From positions 1,441,673-1,505,672 of the forward strand of contig NZ_CP067393.1 of the NCBI RefSeq assembly GCF_016653615.1: a DNA stretch of 64,000 nt, in the 5' to 3' direction. The DNA is from Entomomonas asaccharolytica (GTDB lineage Bacteria > Pseudomonadota > Gammaproteobacteria > Pseudomonadales > Pseudomonadaceae). The notes under the pieces are model-generated. The model ran no database searches. It saw nothing but the letters and a program-made list of their open reading frames with translations, and was not told the origin of the DNA. Position 1 is the first letter of the stretch. Each line of letters begins with the position of its first letter. The translations under genes and the position numbers were made by a program. Shown piece after piece: positions 57,001-64,000 of this stretch.

Positions 57001-57181
57001 TGAGGGTTCGGAGATGCGTCAGCCATTAGGTATTACTATTGTGGGTGGTTTAATTTTGAGTCAATTATTAACTTTATATACCACACCTGTAGTTTATTTA
57101 TATTTTGACAGCTTAAGTAATTGGTGGCGTCGTCGTCATCCTCAGAAAAATGCTCATGATGTCTCAGGAGAAACAGCATGA
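54071..57181 (+). CDS. mdtC: RND efflux pump, MdtC/MuxC-like subunit
   Basis: The 1036-residue protein is a paralogue of the gene before it, with '[39 protein letters not shown]', '[21 protein letters not shown]' (proton-relay Asp pair) and '[19 protein letters not shown]'. Differences in the periplasmic loops and the '[15 protein letters not shown]' segment set it apart from the MdtB-like partner. The outer-membrane factor gene starts inside its stop (ATGA). Confidence 0.93.
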   Translation: [1036 protein letters not shown]

Positions 57182-58584
57182 ACTCAAGATTTTATCTAAA
57201 AACTTTATCACTTGTGTTGATAGGTGTATTGACTGGTTGCGCTATTGGCCCTGATTATCAACGACCAACTACAGCACAAGCAGTGGACTTTAAACAGGTA
57301 GAAGGGTGGAAGTTGGCTACCCCTGCCGATACCACATTGCCTGAAAGTTGGTGGACCTTATATAACGATGCTGAGTTAAATCAGCTTCAACAAAAATTAC
57401 TGCTATCCAACCAAAATTTAGCCCAGTACGAAGCTCGTTATCGACAAGCTATTGCTTTAGTGAAAGGGGCTAGAGCAGCCTATTTCCCTACAGTTTCTGC
57501 TAATGTTAATTCCACAAGAGCACAGCAGGGTAGAGCTAACACAGTAACTGATCGCTATGACTTAGGCCCTTCTGCCTCTTGGGAACTCGATATTTGGGGT
57601 AAGATTCGTCGTCAAGTTGAGTCTGCCAAGGCAGATGCACAAGGTAGCCAAGCAGATCTAGCAGCAGCTAAGTTGAGTTTACAATCTGAATTAGCACAAA
57701 CTTATTTTCAGCTTAGAATTATGGATATCCATCAACAGTTATTGGATCATACCGTAGAAGCATATAGAAGATCTCTCACATTAACAGAAAATCAATATAA
57801 TGCAGGAATGGTTGTTAAGTCTGATATGACACAGGCTAGAACACAGCTTAAAAATACCGAAGCACAAGCTATTGATATAAAGTATCAACGCGCACAATTA
57901 GAACATGCAATTGCTGTATTAATTGGTGAAGCACCTGCTAATTTTAGTATTAAACCAACCTATCAAGTTCCAGCATTACCTGTTATTCCTAAGGTTTTAC
58001 CCTCTCAATTATTAGAACGTAGGCCAGATATTGCTTCAGCTGAACAACAGGTTATTTCTGCCAATGCTCAAATCGGTGTAGCTAAAGCTGCATGGTTTCC
58101 AGATTTAACCTTATCAGCCAGTGCAGGATATGCCAGTAATAGCTTTAGTCATTGGATTAATAGCCCAAATCGTTATTGGTCATTAGGGCCACAGTTTGCT
58201 ATGACATTATTTGATGGTGGTTTAATTCGTTCTCGCTATGAGCAAGCGGAAGCTGCTTATGATGAGAAAGTAGCAAACTATCGTCAAACAGTATTAAATA
58301 GTTTTAGAGAAGTAGAAGATTATCTTGTACAACTCTATATTATGGAACAAGAATCTGTTGTGCAAAAAGAAGCAACAGATTCAGCAAAAGAGTCACTACA
58401 GCTAATTACTAACCAATATGAAGCAGGTATGATCGATTACCTTAATGTGGCATCTGCCCAGTATTCAGCATTGAATACGGAAAGAACAGGTATTACTTTA
58501 TTGGGTAATCAACTGACCGCCAGTGTTCAATTAATTGCTGCTATTGGTGGTGGATGGACGACTAAAGATTTAACTAAGGAATAA
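57178..58584 (+). CDS. Outer-membrane efflux channel (OprM/OpmB-like, NodT family)
   Basis: The 468-residue protein has a lipoprotein signal with lipobox L-T-G-C ending near residue 21, then 'GPDYQRPTTA', and two repeats of the TolC fold with 'LGPSASWELDIWGKIRRQVESAKAD' and 'LLERRPDIASAEQQVISANAQIGVAKAAWFPDLTLSA'. The inverted position of the channel gene behind two pumps matches P. aeruginosa muxABC-opmB. Confidence 0.92.
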   Translation: MNSRFYLKTLSLVLIGVLTGCAIGPDYQRPTTAQAVDFKQVEGWKLATPADTTLPESWWTLYNDAELNQLQQKLLLSNQNLAQYEARYRQAIALVKGARAAYFPTVSANVNSTRAQQGRANTVTDRYDLGPSASWELDIWGKIRRQVESAKADAQGSQADLAAAKLSLQSELAQTYFQLRIMDIHQQLLDHTVEAYRRSLTLTENQYNAGMVVKSDMTQARTQLKNTEAQAIDIKYQRAQLEHAIAVLIGEAPANFSIKPTYQVPALPVIPKVLPSQLLERRPDIASAEQQVISANAQIGVAKAAWFPDLTLSASAGYASNSFSHWINSPNRYWSLGPQFAMTLFDGGLIRSRYEQAEAAYDEKVANYRQTVLNSFREVEDYLVQLYIMEQESVVQKEATDSAKESLQLITNQYEAGMIDYLNVASAQYSALNTERTGITLLGNQLTASVQLIAAIGGGWTTKDLTKE

Positions 58585-58589
58585 GAATA

Positions 58590-59579
58590 ATGATAGTACC
58601 TAATTATTGGGCAGAAGCTATTGTTAAATACAATCAAGGTGGCCGCAGAGTCACCATTAAACGTTTTGGCTGGTCTGATATTAGCCAAGAAGATGCACAA
58701 AAGGAAGCACAAAGTCGTGCTGATGAGGCTTTAAATGCTTGGCTAGAAGGTAAACTAATTACCCTACATGAGAAAAAAATAAACTATAACGGTGCGGATG
58801 GGCTACCCATTAGAGAACAGGTGATTAGTCGGCATAACGATGTTGTCATTACTAGAAATAGTTATGGTGCATTATGTTTGAATACGCCTGATGTAATGTT
58901 TGCAGATATTGATTTTGAAGAAAATTTTTTAATACAGGGTAATTGTTTATCACCCATTTTATATTTTATTTTTGTAATAGCTTTTATAGTTAGTCTAATA
59001 AAAGGACATTATGAAGCAGCAGCGTTATTTGCTGGATTATGCTGTTTGCTCTTTCTAGTGAACAAAATAAGAAAAAAAGTAGCCAAGCCTATTGAAGATA
59101 AAAAGACTAAAATCATTGATAACTATTTAAAAAAGATAGAGTTATTTTTAGAAAAATATCCGAAATGGGGGATCAGGGTTTATGAAACACCTGCTGGATT
59201 ACGTTTATTAATTACCCATAGAACGATGTTGCCTGATGATTCAGAAGTAAGCTTATTTTTTAAATTAATGAAAGTTGACCCTGTCTATGCAAGAATGTGT
59301 AAAAATCAACAATGTTTTAGGGCAAGAGTAAGTGCTAAACCTTGGCGAATTGATATGAATTCACATATCAAGCCACGTCCAGGCGTTTGGCCTGTTAAGG
59401 AACAATATATGGCTACCCGTGAAGATTGGGTAGCACAATATAATAAGAAAGCTGAAAATTTTGCAGCCTGTCGTTTCATTAAAAGTATAGGAAACGCTAC
59501 AGTAGATAATAAAGTTGCTGAAATTATTACATTACATGATGAGTTAAGTAAGGCCAATACAGATTTAGCCATTGCTTAA
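58590..59579 (+). CDS. Conserved hypothetical membrane protein in the RND operon
   Basis: The 329-residue product has a soluble N-terminal part with 'AIVKYNQGGRRVTIKRFGWSDISQEDAQ', one hydrophobic region with two segments (about 117-150) and a C-terminal cytoplasmic part with 'YETPAGLRLLITHRTMLPDDSEV' and 'FRARVSAKPWRI'. The same order of motifs recurs in hypothetical proteins of pseudomonads. It follows the channel gene after five bases and is probably co-transcribed. Function unknown. Confidence 0.72.
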   Translation: MIVPNYWAEAIVKYNQGGRRVTIKRFGWSDISQEDAQKEAQSRADEALNAWLEGKLITLHEKKINYNGADGLPIREQVISRHNDVVITRNSYGALCLNTPDVMFADIDFEENFLIQGNCLSPILYFIFVIAFIVSLIKGHYEAAALFAGLCCLLFLVNKIRKKVAKPIEDKKTKIIDNYLKKIELFLEKYPKWGIRVYETPAGLRLLITHRTMLPDDSEVSLFFKLMKVDPVYARMCKNQQCFRARVSAKPWRIDMNSHIKPRPGVWPVKEQYMATREDWVAQYNKKAENFAACRFIKSIGNATVDNKVAEIITLHDELSKANTDLAIA

Positions 59580-59661
59580 TATTTTTATCAGCCTAATGTC
59601 TATTACAATTTAAATCGAAATCTTTTAGGATAGATTCTTAAATAAAATAAAGGAGATAATA

Positions 59662-60189
59662 ATGAAAACTACTTTAACACTTATTACTGGTGGATTATTA
59701 GCGTTGCAAGTTCATGCTGCTAGTATCGAAGTACCTATGCATGTGGCAACGGAAAAAGGGGTAGGTGACTCCATTGGTACTGTTACCATCACTGAAACAG
59801 AGTATGGTTTATTATTTACACCTAATTTAAAAGGGCTTGAGCCAGCAGGTATGCGTGGTTTTCATATCCATGAAAAAGCTAGTTGTGAACCTGCTGAAAA
59901 AGATGGCAAAATGCAAGCTGCTTTAGCAGCAGGTGGGCATTTTGATCCTACTAAAACAGATAAACATTTAGGCCCATATGATAAAGACGGGCATTTAGGT
60001 GATATACCACCGCTTTATATAGCCCAAGATGGTACAGCTACTTATCCAGTGTTAGCACCACGTATTAAAAAGCTAGATGAGATTAAAAATACGGCAATAA
60101 TGGTTCATGCAGGTGGTGATAACAATAGTGATCATCCAATGCCTTTAGGTGGCGGTGGCGCACGTTTTGCTTGTGGTATTATTAAATAA
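59662..60189 (+). CDS. sodC: Periplasmic Cu/Zn superoxide dismutase
   Basis: The 175-residue product has a signal peptide (residues 1-19) and the SodC motifs 'GFHIHEKASC' (copper His pair and the first disulfide Cys), 'GGHFDPTKTDKHLGPYDKDGHLGD' (bridging and zinc His, Asp) and 'MVHAGGDN' with 'GGGARFACG' (last copper His, second Cys). It removes superoxide in the periplasm. AAAGGAG lies 9 bases before the ATG. Confidence 0.96.
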   Translation: MKTTLTLITGGLLALQVHAASIEVPMHVATEKGVGDSIGTVTITETEYGLLFTPNLKGLEPAGMRGFHIHEKASCEPAEKDGKMQAALAAGGHFDPTKTDKHLGPYDKDGHLGDIPPLYIAQDGTATYPVLAPRIKKLDEIKNTAIMVHAGGDNNSDHPMPLGGGGARFACGIIK

Positions 60190-60218
60190 TAGCTGTTGTT
60201 TTAATAACGGTTGTTTAG

Positions 60219-60252
60219 AAAAGGATGATTATCATAAATCATCCTTTTTTTT
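60219..60252 (+). terminator. sodC terminator
   Basis: AAAAGGATGATT (60219-60230) pairs with AATCATCCTTTT (60237-60248), a 12-pair stem with a six-base loop followed by more T residues, 30 bases after the sodC stop. Confidence 0.85.
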
Positions 60253-60351
60253 CTAATAGTTTATACAACAGTGATCTAATGTCTTTATACAGTTACATGG
60301 CTTATAATATGCCCCACATATTATTCACTTCTAGGTACTATTTTAATTATC

Positions 60352-61152
60352 ATGGAACGACGTACGCGTATTACTGTACTGCTTGATAAGGTTACTTTTG
60401 AAGATAATGCACTGCGTAAATTAGGCTATATCATGGCCTTTATCGCTGGCGCAGTAAATGCAGGTGGTTTTTTTGCTATTGGTTATTACACTTCCCATGT
60501 AACAGGTGAAGTGTCTGCTATGGCAGATCATCTGGTATTAGGCGATATTCAGATAGTTATTTTATTTTTTTGCATGTTACTCTGCTTTATTGGTGGAGCT
60601 ATGCATTCAACATGGTTAATTATTTGGGCAAGACGTAGCCGTTTTCGTAGTGGTTATGGTATTTCTATGTGTGTGGAGTCATTTATCCTTTTACTCTTTG
60701 GTATACTAGGAATGACACTAGGTACACAATGGGAATTTTTATTTTTTTCGCCTACCATTATGTTGTTGTGTTTTATCATGGGTATGCATAACACAGTTAT
60801 TACCATCTTTTCTAACGGTTTATTGCGCAGTACCCATATGACGGGAATTGCTACTGATATTGGTATTGAACTGTCAAAAGCCATATACTTTCATAAAAAC
60901 CCACTTAAAAAAGTCGCAGCCATTAAAACTAATAGAAGTAAATTAATATTATTTATTGGGATTTTATTCTATTTCTTTATCGGAGGAATTATTGGGGCTT
61001 TAGGTTTTAGGCACCTTGGATTTCAATTTGTTTTGCCTCTAGCTATTTTATTATTTGTTTGGGGTGCTCGATCTGTCTATTATGACTTAAGGGCACGTAC
61101 ACGTTTAAGGAATTATAAAAGAGGTAATTTAGAAACAGCAAAGCCCAAATAA
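60352..61152 (+). CDS. YoaK/DUF1275 family membrane protein
   Basis: The 266-residue product has six to seven membrane segments and the DUF1275 start 'LGYIMAFIAGAVNAGGFFAIGYYTSHVTGEVSAMADHL', then 'GMHNTVITIFSNGLLRSTHMTGIATDIGIELSKAI'. The family is widespread but its substrate is not known. A basic C-terminal tail lies in the cytoplasm. It stands alone between sodC and a convergent gene. Confidence 0.85.
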   Translation: MERRTRITVLLDKVTFEDNALRKLGYIMAFIAGAVNAGGFFAIGYYTSHVTGEVSAMADHLVLGDIQIVILFFCMLLCFIGGAMHSTWLIIWARRSRFRSGYGISMCVESFILLLFGILGMTLGTQWEFLFFSPTIMLLCFIMGMHNTVITIFSNGLLRSTHMTGIATDIGIELSKAIYFHKNPLKKVAAIKTNRSKLILFIGILFYFFIGGIIGALGFRHLGFQFVLPLAILLFVWGARSVYYDLRARTRLRNYKRGNLETAKPK

Positions 61153-61171
61153 TATTGAGCTATGCCGTGAA

Positions 61172-61738
61172 TTATTTTTTAAAAGAATCTTTACGAATAG
61201 CAATATAAACCATAATAAAGCTTACACCTTGCATTAACAGATCAACACCTATCATAATACCAAAAATTGTACCACTGACAGGCCATGCAGCAATAATAAT
61301 GATACCGAATAAGATATTTAAAAAGCCTGTAAGATAGAGCCACTGGCTACCAACCATCTTACGTAGTTTATAACTATAAAATAAACGGCTAATACCAAAT
61401 GCTATTAATAATATGGCTAACAGTAAAGCAAGGTAAAGTGCAGACTCCATAGGAATGATAAGTAAGCAAATACCTGCTACTAGGTAGATTACAGACCATA
61501 ATATAGAAAGTATAAAAACAGTGGTTGTTTGTTTAGCATAAAAGCTATGAAATAATTGGATCAGACCCGTTGCAATTAAAAAGCCACCTAAGAAATACAT
61601 GGCTACAATAGTGGTAATAAAACTATAAGTTAATGCAAACAAACCACCTACGACTAACAGTATCCCTAAAATAAGGAACCAAATACGATTCATTTGTAGC
61701 TTTTGTATTAGCTCTGGGTATTGGTTGTCATTCAACAT
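61172..61738 (-). CDS. HdeD/DUF308 family membrane protein
   Basis: The 188-residue product has six membrane segments with the repeated DUF308 pattern ('GILLVVGGLFALTYSFITTIVAMYFLGGFLIATGLIQLF' and again near 'GFLNILFGIIIIAAWPVSGTIFGIMIGVDLLMQG'). HdeD of E. coli belongs here and is linked to acid resistance at high cell density; the function in this organism is unknown. The 200 bases upstream hold no other feature I recognise. Confidence 0.85.
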   Translation of the reverse strand: MLNDNQYPELIQKLQMNRIWFLILGILLVVGGLFALTYSFITTIVAMYFLGGFLIATGLIQLFHSFYAKQTTTVFILSILWSVIYLVAGICLLIIPMESALYLALLLAILLIAFGISRLFYSYKLRKMVGSQWLYLTGFLNILFGIIIIAAWPVSGTIFGIMIGVDLLMQGVSFIMVYIAIRKDSFKK

Positions 61739-61939
61739 AATAAGAATCCTTTTAAGATTATTTATATCTTAGAGAGAAAAGTTCACTAGATAGTTCTTCA
61801 ATTGCTTGCAAATACTATGTCTAAATATTAAGTAGGAGTATATGTACAAATTATTACATTGCCTGTATGGTAAAAATTAAACTTTTTATCCCATTGTTAA
61901 GTCTTATAAGCATATTTGCCTCTAAGAAATTGTATTGTT

Positions 61940-64000
61940 ATGTTAAAACGTATTGTGCTGTTATCTCTATTATGCATTAGTTCAATCAGTCTAGTAATCG
62001 CTGAAGAACAACCGCTATATGATTTTTTACAAGCTTCTAATAAAGTAACTTTATTTACGCAGGGTGTAACTTTACCCAATGATGGAGTGGAACATAACCA
62101 ACAGAATGAAGTATTAAAGAGAATCACCTTTGCTAATGATATTGATGAACCATCCATTGCCATACACTTTAAGCAAGCAACTAATCTAATCAATCAAAAA
62201 GCACTAAGCTTACGTATTCAAAATGCCATGGACTGGGATTTAAGATTATATGTGGATATTAAAGATACTTCCCAAACAACATTACTGCGAGCGACAATCG
62301 CACTACCTGCTGGCCCTGCTCAAAACTTACTTATTCCGCTTAAACAAACCTCTGGACGAGTATGGGGAATGCGAGAGGGTTTATCTTCACCATGGCAAAA
62401 AGATAATACACGTTATTTGCTACCTATGAGTGTGGTAGGTAAATTAGATACTAGTAAAATAGCTAGTATTACCCTATCAATGGCAAAACCAGCTATCCCA
62501 CAAAGTATCTTAATAAGTAATATTAAGGCTATTGATAGTGATGCAGAGTATATGGCCTATCATCATTTGCTAGATAAATATGGTCAAAATAATACAGTTA
62601 ATTGGCCAGATAAAATAACCAGTGATAAGCAATTACAGCAAGTGGCTCAAGCTGAACAAGCTCAATTAGAAGACTGGTTAAGTCATCAATTAATACAAGA
62701 TAAATTTGGTGGTTTAGATGCTAAACCCCAATTTAAAGCCACTGGCTATTTTCGAACAGAAAAACATAACGGTAGATGGTATTTGGTTTCACCAGAAGGG
62801 CATGCATTTATTTCTTTGGGTATTAATACAGTAGTACCAGATCAAAGCCAAACCTATATAACAGGGCGTGAATTTATGTTTGCTTCATTACCTGAACAAA
62901 ATAAGCCATTGGCTAATTATTATGGCCATGCTGATACTAACAGTGGTAATGCTGCACAAGGCGGTAGAGGAATAGATAAGGGGCAATGGTATGACTTTTA
63001 CCAAGCCAATATGTATCGGGTACATGGTAAGGATGTAGTAAAAAACTGGCGTGAGCGTACCATAAATCGTTTTAAAGCATGGGGATTTAATACCATTGGT
63101 AATTGGAGTGATAAACAGCTAATTGCAGAAAAACGTTTACCCTATACCATGCCTATTTTAATTAAGGGGGATTATGCCAGTGTGCCATCGGGCATGGACT
63201 GGTGGGGATTTATGCCTGATACCTTTGACCCGAAGTTTACTGAAGCGGTGGAAAGAGCAGTGAAGTTAGCCACTAAAAATAGAGTAAATGATCCGTGGTT
63301 AGTGGGATATTTTGCAGATAATGAATTATCATGGGGTGGGCTAGATAACATACCTGCAGCTCACTATGCTCTAGCCATTAATTCATTAAGTAGAAATGCT
63401 GAAAGCCCAGCAAAGCAGGCATTTATAAAACAACTAAAAAATAAATATAAAGATATTGATAAGCTAGCAAATGCTTGGGGAGTAGCTATAAACGCATGGC
63501 AGGATATTGAGCAACAGGGTTATAGAGCACCTTTACCAACTGCTAAATACCCAGCAATTAGTGAAGATTATAGTATTTTCTTAACCAACTATGCAGATAA
63601 TTATTTCAAAACAGTAAAAGAGATGATTTATAAATATGATCCTAACCATTTATTTTTAGGTAATCGATTTGCTGTTAAATTACCTGAAGTAATAACTTCT
63701 TGCGCTAAATACTGTGATGTAATTAGTTTTAATACTTATACGCTGTTAGCAAGTCAGGGGTATGACACGGAATTAGTAGCCAGTTTAGACAGGCCGATAA
63801 TGATTAGTGAATTTACTTTTGGTTCTAAAACGACTGGCGCTTTATGGTCTGGTCCTGTAGCTGTTGCCGATGATAAAGTACGTGCTGATAGTTATCAGCA
63901 GTTTGTTAAAAATGCTTTTGAAGACCCTCATATGGTTGGGGTACATTGGTTCCAATATATAGATCAGCCTCTTACAGGGCGCTTGCTAGATGGTGAAAAC
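61940..64000 (+). CDS. Secreted glycoside hydrolase, GH50/agarase-like (3' end outside window)
   Basis: 687 codons are open from ATG at 61940 to the window end, without a stop. A signal peptide covers residues 1-21 ('MLKRIVLLSLLCISSISLVIA'). A beta-rich region (about 25-215) precedes a clan GH-A barrel that starts near 'VSPEGHAFISLGINTV'. Glu462 in 'FADNELSWGG' fits the acid/base and Glu624 in 'IMISEFTFG' the nucleophile, the spacing seen in GH50-type beta-agarases. The true substrate is unknown; bacteria of this kind more likely cut their own or a host polysaccharide than agar. No good ribosome-binding site precedes the ATG. Confidence 0.8.
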   Translation, partial: MLKRIVLLSLLCISSISLVIAEEQPLYDFLQASNKVTLFTQGVTLPNDGVEHNQQNEVLKRITFANDIDEPSIAIHFKQATNLINQKALSLRIQNAMDWDLRLYVDIKDTSQTTLLRATIALPAGPAQNLLIPLKQTSGRVWGMREGLSSPWQKDNTRYLLPMSVVGKLDTSKIASITLSMAKPAIPQSILISNIKAIDSDAEYMAYHHLLDKYGQNNTVNWPDKITSDKQLQQVAQAEQAQLEDWLSHQLIQDKFGGLDAKPQFKATGYFRTEKHNGRWYLVSPEGHAFISLGINTVVPDQSQTYITGREFMFASLPEQNKPLANYYGHADTNSGNAAQGGRGIDKGQWYDFYQANMYRVHGKDVVKNWRERTINRFKAWGFNTIGNWSDKQLIAEKRLPYTMPILIKGDYASVPSGMDWWGFMPDTFDPKFTEAVERAVKLATKNRVNDPWLVGYFADNELSWGGLDNIPAAHYALAINSLSRNAESPAKQAFIKQLKNKYKDIDKLANAWGVAINAWQDIEQQGYRAPLPTAKYPAISEDYSIFLTNYADNYFKTVKEMIYKYDPNHLFLGNRFAVKLPEVITSCAKYCDVISFNTYTLLASQGYDTELVASLDRPIMISEFTFGSKTTGALWSGPVAVADDKVRADSYQQFVKNAFEDPHMVGVHWFQYIDQPLTGRLLDGEN

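Overview
The window is AT-rich DNA from a gammaproteobacterium, most likely a low-GC member of the Pseudomonadaceae (an Entomomonas-like gut bacterium would fit). This is inferred from the hisZ-purA gene pair, an RND operon laid out like muxABC-opmB, a TcyP-type cystine carrier and overall codon use. GC content was judged by eye, not computed.

Positions 1 to about 28,575 are the right-hand part of a prophage with a contractile tail (a myovirus). The left end, with integrase, repressor and most of the replication genes, lies outside the window. In order: the 3' end of a DnaC-like helicase loader; small membrane and unknown genes; a recombination block (NinB, a free-standing HNH endonuclease, a Ref-type HNH protein, a VRR-NUC nuclease); a gene placed like a Q antiterminator, followed by a late promoter and a terminator; a structured non-coding block; a Com-like double zinc finger; a lysis cassette (holin, M15 endolysin, Rz/Rz1 spanins); terminase; portal, minor head, protease/scaffold, cement and major capsid; neck and tail completion genes; sheath, tube, a tail chaperone with a -1 frameshift site, tape measure; baseplate (Dit-like, plug, hub, gp138 spike, gp25-like, J, DUF2612); tail fibre and fibre chaperone. 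The last 4 kb (24.2-28.4 kb) is a cargo zone: an FkbM methyltransferase, an exported/cytosolic gene pair, a UmuD-like protein that has lost its catalytic dyad, a HicB/HicA-like pair and a three-gene leftward operon with its own operator-like promoter. A tRNA-Lys(CTT) gene at 28,576-28,651 points its 3' end at the prophage and is the likely attachment site.

From 28.8 kb to the end is chromosome: azlCD amino-acid exporter, an orphan sensor histidine kinase and a cobalamin adenosyltransferase in an overlapping run; a lipoprotein; tcyP; metE with a MetR box; a membrane-anchored propeller protein; a periplasmic cyclophilin; panB; kgtP; purA and hisZ; hldE; rsxB; a leftward marR-emrA-emrB efflux operon divergent from a rightward muxABC-opmB-like RND efflux operon that carries one more gene of unknown function; sodC; a YoaK-family and an HdeD-family membrane protein; and, cut by the window end, a secreted GH50/agarase-like glycosidase.

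The observations most worth following up are the double slippery site in the tail chaperone gene, the Q-like gene/late promoter/terminator layout, the unexplained structured block at 3,851-3,954 in front of the Com-like gene, the catalytically dead UmuD-like protein and the leftward mini-operon beside the attachment site.
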